From: Stentor coeruleus
Taxonomy: Eukaryota; Ciliophora; Heterotrichea; Heterotrichida; Stentoridae
DNA length: 48,232 nt
NCBI GenBank assembly: GCA_001970955.1
Contig: MPUH01000523.1
Span: forward strand, 1-48,232
Direction: 5' to 3'
Part shown: piece after piece, positions 9,787-19,361 of the stretch
How positions within the stretch are numbered: position 1 is the first letter of the stretch
Layout: every line of letters starts with the position of its first letter
Made by a program: the position numbers and the translations under genes
Notes under the pieces: generated by a model
What the model saw: only the letters and a program-made list of their open reading frames with translations
Databases searched by the model: none
What the model was told of the DNA's origin: nothing

Positions 9787-10207
9787 ATGGAAAGAGACAG
9801 CAAAGAAATAATTAATCAAGGTTGGATATATAAAAGAAGCAGACACTTGAAAAAATNAAGAAATAATTAATCAAGGTTGGATATATAAAAGAAGCAGACA
9901 CTTGAAAAAATGGAGAAAACGGTGGATGGTTTTAACTTCAACTCATTTAAGTACATATAAGAATGAAAATAGGAAAGGGAGGACTGAAAACATTGTATTG
10001 CAAAATTGTATAACAATAAAATCAGTTGATGAAGAGATTAAAATGTCTTATGCATTTCGTTTAGACACAACTGATGTCAGGTTCTTTTTTAGAGCAGAAG
10101 ATCAAAATATCAAAGAAATGTGGATTGGCTGTATTGGGAAACATATGATAAAACCAGGAGTACTAAGAAGCAAAAGCGAAGAAGATGCACTGAATGGGTT
10201 TAATTAG
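9787..10207 (+). CDS. PH-domain protein, broken by an assembly join
   Basis: The true start is the ATG at 9787 (MERDSKEIINQGWIYKRSRH). A 54-nt duplication plus N at 9857 breaks the frame; dropping one copy gives 366 nt, 121 aa plus stop. The product is almost only a pleckstrin-homology domain: GWIYKRS..LKKWRKRWMVL at the start of the fold, a middle beta region, and the C-terminal helix with the invariant Trp (EMWIGCIGKH). PH domains bind phosphoinositides or proteins at membranes; the Lys/Arg of the first loop (RSRHLKKWRKR) is a plausible lipid-binding patch. The last 15 or so residues are a short tail. TATATAAT lies about 13 nt before the start. Confidence 0.85.
9803..9911. repeat. 54-nt duplication flanking a single N (assembly join) inside the PH gene
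   Basis: 9803-9856 is identical to 9858-9911, with N at 9857. Confidence 0.95.
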
Positions 10208-10476
10208 TAATTTAAGGTATTTACATAGGTGAACTGATTTTATTATAAAATCCTACAAGCAATCATCGTAGCTGAATATTTTTTTTAATTTTCAAGGAAT
10301 TATTTCTATCATCAATACCATATATCCAATAATTCAACATAAGATTTATTTACTGAAGCTCACAATTAGCAAAAAACTTATTATTATAGGTTGTTATGAT
10401 TATAAGATTTAAGTTTATTTTAATATACAAAGATATGACTTTTTATTATTAGGAAAATATTAATGATAAGTTTTTT

Positions 10477-10589
10477 ATTACAAAATCAAAACTATGCTTT
10501 ATATAAACTTTTTAAAATATTTTTATATGTCCNATTACAAAATCAAAACTATGCTTTATATAAACTTTTTAAAATATTTTTATATGTCC
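10477..10589. repeat. 56-nt duplication flanking a single N (assembly join)
   Basis: 10477-10532 is identical to 10534-10589, with N at 10533. Confidence 0.92.
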
Positions 10590-10636
10590 TTGTTTTTACT
10601 AATAAATATGCTATTTAATATTTGCTGATAAGCTTT

Positions 10637-10663
10637 TTATACTTATACTTGTAATAAGTATAA
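10637..10663. repeat. perfect 10-bp inverted repeat, 7-nt loop
   Basis: TTATACTTAT at 10637-10646 pairs with ATAAGTATAA at 10654-10663 around ACTTGTA. It could form a hairpin in the spacer before the gene at 10962. In AT-rich DNA short arms like this arise by chance, so no function is assigned. Confidence 0.5.
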
Positions 10664-10961
10664 ACATCATTTATATACTTATTTTATAAGAAATGAGATT
10701 AGGTCAATTATTAAACCAACATAAAACCTATATTTTTTTCTTCTAAGACCTCTCAAAAATATTGGCATAAACATAAAAATATTATTTTAATTAAAAATTC
10801 TGTAGTTATTGAATGCTTGAAAATAGGCGTTTTTAGCATAATTTAACTTTTGACTTCAAACTAACTTCAATTATTATAATATTTTTAAAACAATTTCATA
10901 ATGATGTTTATAAAAAATCAAAGTTACGTTATTTTTAGATTTATTAAAAAGTGCTTTAATA

Positions 10962-12242
10962 ATGCAAAATTGTAGTCTTAATGATATCCAAAGAACTAAA
11001 ATCCGTGCCATAACTTGCTTTGCGAAAAACATAAACTTGAAATCAGAAAACAGTCTAAAAGACCCAAATATCTTCATAAGCCAAAAAAGGAAAGTTTCCT
11101 TAGTATCAACTCTTAACAAGTAAACACCAAATAGGAGTATATTAGAAGGGGCAAAACTCTTATTAAACAAAACAATAGAAAGTATTGAGTTAAACCAAAG
11201 CCCTCAAAAAAAAATATTTAGCAATACAATATTCAGGAAGTTCGAAAAAAACAGACGTGGCGCAAGAAGCGATATTCCATGTGGAATCGAAACATTTTCC
11301 TTACTTAACACTATACATGAAAAAGATAATGTTTTTCATATACCTTTGCTGCCGATGATTATATTTAATTGTGGACTAGAAAATCAAGCCCAAGTAATTT
11401 CGTTTCCCAAACTGAAATTCAAAGAAATCCAAGATATAAGCATAATAAAAAAAGCTATTTGCTCTATAGTTAAAGATCAAGCATTAGATAACAAAAGCGG
11501 CATCCCTCTCTTTATTCTCAAGTACAGAAGCACAAAAAGATTTGAATACTCGTTACGAGATCTTCTAGAAAATTTTCCTGATACAGGAACTGATTGTATA
11601 ATTCAAAAATTTATACGACCAAAAGGCCTTAAAGCTATAAAATATCGTGTTGTCTTAGATAAATTCCAAAAAGTTATAATTTTCAGTAATAAAAATCGAA
11701 TCGACGCTAAAAATGACAACTTCAACCAACGGGAAAGGGCAAAATCTGTAGATAAATTCGTAAATTTAGAAAAAACAGTAGTTATGCACAAACAAATCTC
11801 TAGAGAAATAAAAAGCAAAAATGAATGGAAATCTTTATCGAAAATAAATTCTATGCCGAATGGGAATTTTGCTGCCTACAATTTTTTTCATAGAAAATCT
11901 TATTGTGAGCCTTTAAATGATAGAAAAAACTTGAATATAAACGCGTCGACTAGGTTTTTAACCCATGCAGACGAAGAAAAAACTCATCTTTTTGAAGGAA
12001 AAAACCAGAGTTTTTCTGAGATTATTAAGATTACTGAATATCTTAAGGATAAAATTGACAATTACTATTTGGATGATAAAAGGATTGTTGAACTTGCTGC
12101 GGATTTTCTACAGGATTGCAATGGAGTATGGTATTTGCTAAAAATTAAGTATGGCAAAGTACAGATGAAAAATAGGGATAATAGGAATGGGAATAGTACG
12201 GGGAAACTTAGGAAGAAAAAAGTACTAGTTAAAGCGATGTAA
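10962..12242 (+). CDS. unknown protein with one 15-nt intron, 421 aa
   Basis: The downstream frame stays open to about 11124 but has no good ATG until 11355; removing a 15-nt intron at 11120-11134 joins it to an upstream exon starting ATG at 10962 (MQNCSLNDIQRTKIRAITCF). The 1266 spliced nt make 422 codons with the stop. The protein is basic and lysine-rich. A middle segment, DCIIQKFIRPKGLKAIKYRV, is the most structured-looking part, followed by a polar stretch and a final segment LAADFLQDCNGVWYLLKIKY with a basic tail. No family recognised. No signal peptide or membrane span. The start codon is the least certain part. Confidence 0.75.
11120..11134 (+). other. 15-nt intron
   Basis: GTAAACACCAAATAG. 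Its removal joins exon 1 (ending in an Asn-Lys codon pair) to the open exon 2; left in, it places a TAA in frame. Confidence 0.87.
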
Positions 12243-12697
12243 TTTAACTAAACAGATAATTAAGTAAGGTTTTACTAATAAAGGGTTGGATTGGATTTTA
12301 TTAAAATTGATATTTTTTTGAATATTTTTTATATTTTATATTAGAAGATACAAGTTGAAGACTTTTGTAATAATTTTTTATAGAGTTCATAATATATGCT
12401 AAATATTGTAAAATAATCAGATTTGAAGACAAACCTTGACTAAATTATCTTAAAAAGCTTTTTAATGAACTTTTTCCAAAATGAAATACCAATATGATTA
12501 TATCTTTAACTGAAATCTACTAAGGTGAAAGTATAACAAAGAAAAAAATCATCTTTCAAAACCTTTGCCTATAAAACCCAAATAAACAAAATACATTGGC
12601 CATAACTATAGTTTCTAATAAATTTTCTATATAAAGCTTATACTTTTAATTTACTCTAATACAAAAATCATAAAAAATCTACCTAGTTATAATTTTA
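12243..12697. other. intergenic between convergent genes
   Basis: About 450 bp AT-rich spacer at the 3' ends of two convergent genes; G-rich on the plus strand just after 12242, otherwise nothing seen. Confidence 0.5.
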
Positions 12698-13390
12698 CTA
12701 CGCATCTTCACTTGTCCAAAGTGTAAGGTTGTCTTTAATAAGTCCCAAAATCGAAGTAGCCTCTTTACATGCTCTCTCATCAAGGTCCTCAAGTGTAGGT
12801 AAGGCTTCATCAAAAGTAGTCTTAGCAAGTTCACAAGCTTTTGTCGGTTCTTTTTTCAACTCATAATAAAATACTGAAAAATTCAAAGCAAGACCAAGTC
12901 TTACTGGATTATTCACAGGCAAATTCTTTGAAGCATCAGAAGCATGTGAATAAGCTTCAAAGCTTTTTTGGATTTCCTCAGCTTCCCCAGCTTCAGCCAT
13001 ATACCTATAATAATCCCCTTTCATTTTAAGATAGAAAACTTCAACCTCATCAACAGCTCCACCTTTCAACAACTTACTATCAATAAGATTTACAAGTTCT
13101 AGACAAAGGTTATGCAATTCAGATTCAATACGTTTTTTATATTCTGATATCAAACTTAAATGTTCAGAACCTCGTGATTTTTGTTTTTCTTCATAGCTTC
13201 CTAAGATACGCCAAGCATTACGGCGCTCACCAACAGCTTGTTTGTAAGCTACACTAAGAAGAGTTCGTTCTTCATTGTTTAAGTCACCATTTGTTTCATC
13301 GATGAGAGATTTCATATAAGTGATCATGTCTGCGTATCTTTCTGAATGCTCAGCAAGTTTCGCATTATAGATCAGTTCCTCTTTAGACAT
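12698..13390 (-). CDS. 14-3-3 family protein, 230 aa
   Basis: Phosphoserine/phosphothreonine-binding adaptor, normally a cup-shaped dimer in the cytosol. The whole nine-helix family layout is present: LAEHSERYADMITYMKSLI, the LSVAYKQAVGERRNAWRIL helix carrying the ligand-binding Lys/Arg, YLKMKGDYYRYMAE with the Arg-Tyr pair, RLGLALNFSVFYYEL, and LKDNLTLW-like LIKDNLTLWTSEDA at the end. The usual RRASWR.ISSIEQK stretch is altered to RRNAWRILGSYEEK, and the acidic tail is very short. Likely partners include phosphoproteins made by the several kinases encoded nearby, but that is inference. GAGTATAAAA lies directly before the start. It diverges from the coiled-coil gene at 13594 across 203 bp. 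Confidence 0.97.
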   Translation of the reverse strand: MSKEELIYNAKLAEHSERYADMITYMKSLIDETNGDLNNEERTLLSVAYKQAVGERRNAWRILGSYEEKQKSRGSEHLSLISEYKKRIESELHNLCLELVNLIDSKLLKGGAVDEVEVFYLKMKGDYYRYMAEAGEAEEIQKSFEAYSHASDASKNLPVNNPVRLGLALNFSVFYYELKKEPTKACELAKTTFDEALPTLEDLDERACKEATSILGLIKDNLTLWTSEDA

Positions 13391-13593
13391 TTTTATACTC
13401 CATTCATTTGTGAGGTTGGGTTTGTGTAGGTTTTTGAAGGAATATATAAAGGATTTTGTGTTGGGTGTTAGGAGGATAAAGGATTTTGGTAGGTTGGTGA
13501 AAGGTTTGGGTTAAGGAATTGTGGGTTTAAGGATGGTAGAACGAGAAAATTAAAGGTTTTGAATATTTTTTTAATGAAGATGGTATAATTATT

Positions 13594-14724
13594 ATGTCGT
13601 CTAATGTAAATTGTCTTAAAAACAGTAAAAAACAACCCCCGTACCAACTGATTGAAGCTTTACAGGTACAAAAAGAACAGATGTCAAAACTGACAACAGA
13701 AATCTGCAATATAAAATCGAAGCTTTGGGAAAACCTAGCACATAAAGAATGGCTTGAACAACACTACTCAAAAGTAAAAAACGACCCTGGGTCTAATAAT
13801 ACTTTTTTTCAAGATCTAAAAGAAAAACTCAGCTCATGCAAAGGTACCAAACTAGAAAAACTAACTTCAGGACTTATCAAAGCATATGAAAAGTTCCAAG
13901 ATCAAACTGCTGCATTAACGTTCTTAAGCAATGAAAAAGAAGAAATCCTCCAAAGCTATAAAAAAACAACCAACAGCCTAAGCCAAGAAAGTCATCTAAA
14001 AAACAAATTCAAAAGCCTTCAGGTTCTTTCTGAAACAAGAGAAAAAAATATAAACGAACTAGAAAAAAGCCTTAAAAAAACACGACAAGATCATCAAGAT
14101 GTAAAAAAATACCTCGATTCCTGTGAAGTAAAAAATCTATTCGAAGCCAGAGATAAAATCATAGAAGAGACTGAAAAAGTTAGAAAAAGCCAGCAAGTTA
14201 TTATGATTGAGATAAATAAAATTGACCAAAACATTGAATTAGAGAAAAATGTGGCTAAAATAACCCCAGAAACTACGAATAAGTTGTTGAAAAAAAAGAT
14301 TACAGAAACAGAAAATGAGATTGCTGGGATTTTAAAGAAAATAAGAATAAAGGAAAAAGGGAAAAAAGAAGCTAGGGTGAGTTATCAGAAAATGTCCCCA
14401 CAAGGTAGGAAGAAAAGTGATACGTGGATTGTGAATAGTTGTAGGAGTTTGACTAGTTTGTATACGCCAAATAGTAAGATGGGTGGGAATAAGAGTTTAG
14501 GATTGTCGCCTGATAAGTTTATGAGAACATCAGGGAATTTGTTGGATTTAGATATGTTGAGCCCTGAAAGAGATAAAACTGTGAGGTTGTTGAGCAAAGG
14601 ATTTAATGCTAAAAGCACTAAGAAGATTGAGGAAACTATGAATAGGATTGGCATAGAAAAACAGAGCTTTGCCACGAAGTTAGTCCTGCTTAATAGAGAA
14701 GGATTTACTAATAAGATAAAATAA
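13594..14724 (+). CDS. coiled-coil protein of unknown function, 376 aa
   Basis: Single-exon gene preceded by GGTATAATTATT. Residues about 20-250 are long, heptad-rich, charged helices (for example LEKSLKKTRQDHQDVKKYL and EIAGILKKIRIKEKGKK), so a rod-like dimer is likely. The last third is basic and Ser/Pro-rich with SP sites (MSPQGRKKS, GLSPDKF, MLSPERD) that could be phosphorylated by CDK or MAP kinases. No motor, zinc or membrane element is visible. Cytoskeletal or basal-body proteins of ciliates often look like this, but no specific family is recognised. The gene shows the strong C-to-G skew shift: in 14401-14520 I count about 37 G and 9 C. Confidence 0.85.
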   Translation: MSSNVNCLKNSKKQPPYQLIEALQVQKEQMSKLTTEICNIKSKLWENLAHKEWLEQHYSKVKNDPGSNNTFFQDLKEKLSSCKGTKLEKLTSGLIKAYEKFQDQTAALTFLSNEKEEILQSYKKTTNSLSQESHLKNKFKSLQVLSETREKNINELEKSLKKTRQDHQDVKKYLDSCEVKNLFEARDKIIEETEKVRKSQQVIMIEINKIDQNIELEKNVAKITPETTNKLLKKKITETENEIAGILKKIRIKEKGKKEARVSYQKMSPQGRKKSDTWIVNSCRSLTSLYTPNSKMGGNKSLGLSPDKFMRTSGNLLDLDMLSPERDKTVRLLSKGFNAKSTKKIEETMNRIGIEKQSFATKLVLLNREGFTNKIK

Positions 14725-15060
14725 TTTATTAGAAAATATGCTAGAATAAGATGAAGACAACTTTTTGGTAGTTTTTAGCGGACTTTTATAGGATTGATGA
14801 GGAAAAGATTAGGATAAGGATTTTTTTGTATAATTTTAGTATACTTTAAAAATATCTGATTCTTGTGATTATTCTTCTTATTCTACAAGTCCTCTTTTAC
14901 TTTTTTCCTCCATTTTATTGGCTTGCCTAATTTCTTTACTTTCTCCTCTGTATTTCTCCTATTTTTATTGTTTTAGTTTTCCAAGATATAATGCATGCTA
15001 TACTTTTGTAGCGTTCCCTAAGTAAATACCCCATATTCCTACAACAAATAAAGCGGATAA
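14725..15060. other. intergenic, no gene seen
   Basis: Starts G-rich just past the stop codon and becomes pyrimidine-rich around 14870-15000. Nothing recognised. Confidence 0.4.
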
Positions 15061-15681
15061 AAATTTCACACAAACAACCTAAATGGAAGTAGAATCAAGA
15101 TACATAAAATTGAAGATCCGCCAGATCATTAAGAGATTAATGCTGACGAAAAAGTGAAAAGCTGATTGAATCTATTGGCTAACAATAAGAAACAACAAAA
15201 GGTTTCAATTATAGATTTGATTAGATTTTTAAAACAAGAAAATTATCATAAGTTTTCAGGTGATAAAAATACTTTAGCCTCATCATTTAACTCAAGAGAT
15301 TTGATTATAATTACTAAATAATATAAGTCAATGCTTACTTATAGCAGACTTTCTACAGAAATTGATGTTCAAGCAGAAATGGTTCGCGAATTATCCTATA
15401 AATATTTAATTTACTAGCATACTGTTCGCTAAGGTGAACAGGCAAGCCGAAGTCTATTTTTTTAGCATAATAAAGTATGGGAAAATATCTCATAAAAAAG
15501 ATATATTAGCACCGAAAGATATTGAATAAACTCAGAGTCTTCACTTTTTGAGGCTATGGATACTAAGAACAGGCAAATTTAAAGCCTGTCAATGTGTTTG
15601 TAAATTATTGAATTTTTATAATCATATCTTTACTTTTAGATAGCAAGTATTTATGCATTTCATTATTACTACCATTTGTGA
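15061..15681 (+). pseudogene. decayed coding-like frame with many TAA/TAG
   Basis: The frame in phase with 15181 reads like protein (KVSIIDLIRFLKQENYHKF, TEIDVQAEMVREL, RYISTERY), and 51 codons (15166-15318) are open without a break. It is then interrupted by TAA 15319, TAG 15415, TAA 15430, TAG 15463, TAA 15493, TGA 15523 and others. No start, no domain. Either an old gene relic or a chance frame; the stretch is somewhat richer in G and C than its surroundings. Confidence 0.28.
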
Positions 15682-15847
15682 TACAAAATCATCATAAATA
15701 TATTATATAACCACAATCTATACTAGCAAAAACCAAACTTTTTCACTTTTTATATCAAACTTGCTTAGGAAGTTATAATTTACTCGATGTGAAAGTATTT
15801 AATTAAACTTGTTACTAATATCATATATTTTTATTATAAAGGTATAA

Positions 15848-16738
15848 ATGAAAATGCGAAGCAGAGCTGAAGATCCAAACATTTCATTAAGGGTTATTGA
15901 AAAAATCAAAGATAAATGCAAAGATTACTATAGAGAAACAATGGGTATCGACACAAAAGTACTTATGAATAGTTTGATTAAAGACATAATGTTATTCAAA
16001 AAAGATTGTTTGGTTGCTGCAGAACTAGCTCAGCAATACATTCTAAAAAGCATAGAAAAACACCCAAAAACTGCAAAGCACGAAAGCTTTAGAATGAGTT
16101 TTGAAATTGATCGATTAAATGAAGAAAACGAGTCATTAAAACAAGAAATAAGCGAACTTAAAGCAGAATTCACTAAAATTTCTAGTCAAAAAGATGAGTA
16201 CGATTTACTTCCACAGCAGCTAATAACAAACTCTATTCAAATGGATTCTAATAATGAAGAGCTTGAAGAACTTAGACAGAGAATGTCTGAATACGAAAGT
16301 TCAATGATTATCTTAGAAATGAAATATGAAAATACAGTCTCAGATTTAGAAAATGAAAGAAAAACTAATCAAGGAATTATAGCTAAATTACAAGCATCAC
16401 TTAATGAATCTAATGTGAAAAAAGAAGCATTAGAGAAAAAAATCAAAGACTCAATGTCGAACTATACTCGTTTTCTTTTTAAAAAGAACTTAGAATATAA
16501 AGAGTGCCAAACTGATATTAAGAATTTAATTATTGAGCATATTGGAGTTATTAACGTTCAGAAGAATAACGAATACGATATAGGGCAATTATCAAGACTA
16601 TCTATAACAGATTCTGAAATATTCAACATCACTGGAATGAATAATTTAGACATATTTTCTTCAAATACTATTTGGGTTCCACCAACAATACCTATTTTAA
16701 AAATACAAAATTTTTCTGTTTTTAATCAAGCATGCTAA
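15848..16738 (+). CDS. coiled-coil protein of unknown function, 296 aa
   Basis: Single exon ending in TAA. Residues about 1-75 form a compact helical head (VIEKIKDKCKDYYRETMGI, LMNSLIKDIMLFKKDCLVAA), followed by a coiled coil from about 80 to 215 (EIDRLNEENESLKQEISEL, EELRQRMSEYESSM, NVKKEALEKKIKDSMSN). The C-terminal 70 residues are non-coiled and end in FSVFNQAC. No family recognised. A structural or scaffolding role at the cytoskeleton is possible but not shown. Confidence 0.82.
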   Translation: MKMRSRAEDPNISLRVIEKIKDKCKDYYRETMGIDTKVLMNSLIKDIMLFKKDCLVAAELAQQYILKSIEKHPKTAKHESFRMSFEIDRLNEENESLKQEISELKAEFTKISSQKDEYDLLPQQLITNSIQMDSNNEELEELRQRMSEYESSMIILEMKYENTVSDLENERKTNQGIIAKLQASLNESNVKKEALEKKIKDSMSNYTRFLFKKNLEYKECQTDIKNLIIEHIGVINVQKNNEYDIGQLSRLSITDSEIFNITGMNNLDIFSSNTIWVPPTIPILKIQNFSVFNQAC

Positions 16739-16934
16739 AGAATCTTACTGAAATCCTATATTCCAGCCTATTCAATAAAAATTCACATAATTTCTTATAA
16801 TTTAGCCTTAAATCTTAGCAACCTCTAATTATTATATAATCCTCATCATGCATAAATACATCAAAGCATTAAGTTGTATCTCCTTAATACCTAATCATTA
16901 CAATTTTCATATTATCTACTAATCCTATCAATCA

Positions 16935-19271
16935 TTAATCCCAATCTCTATATAAAATATAAACCTTCTGTTTTCTGACAAGGTGTATTACTTCTTCAAT
17001 GCTATTTTTACACGCTGTGAAATATTTCCAAATCCACCTCAAAACCTGTTCTTCATTATTCCCAAAGTCGTACATATAAGTCTGAAATACTTTAGGCAAA
17101 ATAAGTTCATCAATAGCTAGATTCAAACATACTTCTCTGTTGCAAAATTCTTCTGTTTTTTCATCTAAAAGCTCTTCACTTCTTCCGAAAAAGTCTATAA
17201 TACTAAGTAATGGACTTGGAAAATCTCTGCAAACAAGAAGGATTCTTGGATCGTTATAGTTTGGTAACATGTTTCGAGCATCACCACTATAGAAAACTCG
17301 GGTATATGATCCTGGAGGTTTGCGATTACCACGAAGAACTCCATGTTTTAGCTCATATAAAGTGAAGTTATTGTAGGCGATGTTGTAGTAAAAACCATCT
17401 GCAGGGTTTGAAAACCAGCCCGATTTTCTTTCTCCTAGCTCGATAGTTTGATGGGCATTCATAAGTTGATAGACTGCAAGAAAGAACTCGATTTTCTCGA
17501 TACGAGTTAGACCACGGATTTCTACGCGATGGATTTCGACAAGGGCTTTAAGGAAATCCCTATATTCAGATGCAGCTCTAATAAGTTCCGCATTATAATG
17601 CTGTCCTGCCATGATCTCATTAAGCATCTTAATCAAATTCTTCGCAACAATATTCGGGACCCTGACCTCTTTATTCCACAAGTAAATCATATTCCTAGCC
17701 ACATCACTCCTATCCTCTCTAAACTGAAAATAATGATCCATACTAAAAACCGTGCATTTATCCACACTTGTAATCAACCCTTGCTCAAGCATTTCTTGAG
17801 CTGAATTCTTAGCTTGATCAATTGAGTATTTCAATTTGGTCTGCAAATAATTAATAAGATCATTACCAAGAAAAACTCTCTGATAAACTTTCCCAAACCA
17901 ACCAATTTTTTTATCTTGCAAATGCATTTCCGATCTAGCTAAACCAGAAATATCAGATACAGGCATAACTCCAGTAGTAACTGTTGATCCTCCTCTTTTT
18001 TTATACCTTGGATCATTATCAAAAAGAGGCATAATTGTGTCAATACAATTATTCGCCTGAATAAAACTGAAAATATAATCCCTTATCATTGGATTATTAG
18101 CCAAATCCCATACTGTCGGTCTTTTTGCTGGGTCTTTATTGAGCATTTGTGATATCAAAAGCTTAGTATTTGTATCCACATAATCAGGCACAGGGGCATA
18201 ATCTTTATTCAAAATTACATCAAATAATTTCTGTACATCAGGAGCTTCAAATGGTCTTCTAAAAGTTGCGATTTCATACATAACGCATCCAAGAGACCAT
18301 ATATCCGTTTTAGGCCCATAACTTTCTCCTCTTATAATTTCTGGAGCCATATTGTATGGTGTTCCAGCTACACTTTGAGCCATTTCCATACTACTATTTA
18401 AGCTTTTGGCTATACCCAAGTCACCAACTTTTATTATGTCATGTTCTGAAAGGAAAAGGTTTTGGGTTTTAAGGTCTCTATGAAGAATATGCTTTGAATG
18501 CATGACCATTAAAGCTATGAGGATTTGAGAAAGCCAGGCTAGGAGGTTTTCATTTGAGACACGGCGACCTTGATTACGCATTTCTTGTAATCTTTCACTT
18601 AAGGCTCCATGTGGAGCATATTCCATGGCAATGATAAGGTAGTGCTCTTCGACGATTTGTTCGTAGAATTGGATAATTGTTGGAGCGACGAGAACTTTCA
18701 TCAGAATCGCTTCGTTTTCAGCGTTCCTTCGTTCTTTTTCATTTAGGAACTGGAGATTTATCCTTTTTAAAGCCCTGTATTCGCCAGTGACTTTATATTT
18801 TACTAAATCTACTGTTGCATATGCCCCACGACCTAAGTGTTGGATTTTTTCATAAGCTTTGGTCCCGCTTTCAGTTTGTTGATTACGAGGCTGGGATCTT
18901 ATTTGGCTAACAACCCCTTTAACTGCTCCTGGGCGTATTGGTTTCATTAGAAAGTCTAATGCTCCAAGGTCGATACAAGCATAGATTTTGTCCATCTCAT
19001 TGTGTGCCGATACCATTACAACTGGTTTATCTTTTAAAGTGGGAGATTCTTTGAGTTTTGCTAGAAGCTCTAAGCCATCCATTTCTGGAAGCACAAGGTC
19101 TAAGAGTACTAAATCGAAATCATCGCCTCTATCGTTTAAAATGTCCCAGGCTTCAAAGCCATTTGAAACTGTTGTTGCTTCGTATTCAAGGATGTTTAAA
19201 ATGTCTGTTATAACCAGTCTTTGAAATGGTTCATCTTCGACTACAAGAATATGAATCGTTTTCTCTTCCAT
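16935..19271 (-). CDS. response-regulator receiver fused to NEK-type kinase, DEP and DUF547 domains, 778 aa
   Basis: Domain order: (1) a CheY-like receiver, residues 5-125, with acidic pocket E12/D13, phospho-acceptor D58 in VLLDLVLPEMDG, S88 and K110 in FLMKP; (2) a Ser/Thr kinase, about 140-400, of NEK type, with glycine loop GRGAYA 147-152, K169, HRD 264-266, DLG at 284-286 (DFG position), GTPYNMAPE; (3) a DEP domain, about 445-520 (RVFLGNDLINYL...GLITSVDKC); (4) DUF547, about 565-740 (FFLAVYQLMNAHQ, YNIAYNNFTLYELKHGVLRG, NDPRILLVCRD). All key residues for phosphotransfer and kinase activity are present. It may connect a histidine-kinase relay to a Ser/Thr kinase at membranes, which is inference. 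Starts 90 bp from the divergent Vti1 gene. Confidence 0.95.
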   Translation of the reverse strand: MEEKTIHILVVEDEPFQRLVITDILNILEYEATTVSNGFEAWDILNDRGDDFDLVLLDLVLPEMDGLELLAKLKESPTLKDKPVVMVSAHNEMDKIYACIDLGALDFLMKPIRPGAVKGVVSQIRSQPRNQQTESGTKAYEKIQHLGRGAYATVDLVKYKVTGEYRALKRINLQFLNEKERRNAENEAILMKVLVAPTIIQFYEQIVEEHYLIIAMEYAPHGALSERLQEMRNQGRRVSNENLLAWLSQILIALMVMHSKHILHRDLKTQNLFLSEHDIIKVGDLGIAKSLNSSMEMAQSVAGTPYNMAPEIIRGESYGPKTDIWSLGCVMYEIATFRRPFEAPDVQKLFDVILNKDYAPVPDYVDTNTKLLISQMLNKDPAKRPTVWDLANNPMIRDYIFSFIQANNCIDTIMPLFDNDPRYKKRGGSTVTTGVMPVSDISGLARSEMHLQDKKIGWFGKVYQRVFLGNDLINYLQTKLKYSIDQAKNSAQEMLEQGLITSVDKCTVFSMDHYFQFREDRSDVARNMIYLWNKEVRVPNIVAKNLIKMLNEIMAGQHYNAELIRAASEYRDFLKALVEIHRVEIRGLTRIEKIEFFLAVYQLMNAHQTIELGERKSGWFSNPADGFYYNIAYNNFTLYELKHGVLRGNRKPPGSYTRVFYSGDARNMLPNYNDPRILLVCRDFPSPLLSIIDFFGRSEELLDEKTEEFCNREVCLNLAIDELILPKVFQTYMYDFGNNEEQVLRWIWKYFTACKNSIEEVIHLVRKQKVYILYRDWD

Positions 19272-19361
19272 TTATGAAATAACTTAAAACCTCTTATTCA
19301 ACAACTAATGCCCTTTTAAACCAAAAAGATATCATCACAATTCTATAATATAATTCTAAAA
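19272..19361. promoter_or_regulatory. 90-bp divergent promoter region
   Basis: The only space between the start codons of the receiver-kinase gene (minus) and the Vti1 gene (plus), so it must serve both. TATAATATAATTCTAAAA lies directly before the plus-strand ATG. Confidence 0.6.

Larger units (their letters stand above)
10208..10961. other. intergenic with an assembly join and a hairpin
   Basis: AT-rich spacer with no gene seen; contains the duplicated block at the N at 10533 and an inverted repeat at 10637-10663. Confidence 0.5.

Noticed and set aside
10874-11170. Minus-strand 98-codon frame
   Set aside because: It is antisense to exon 1 and the intron of the gene at 10962, whose spliced frame is better supported.
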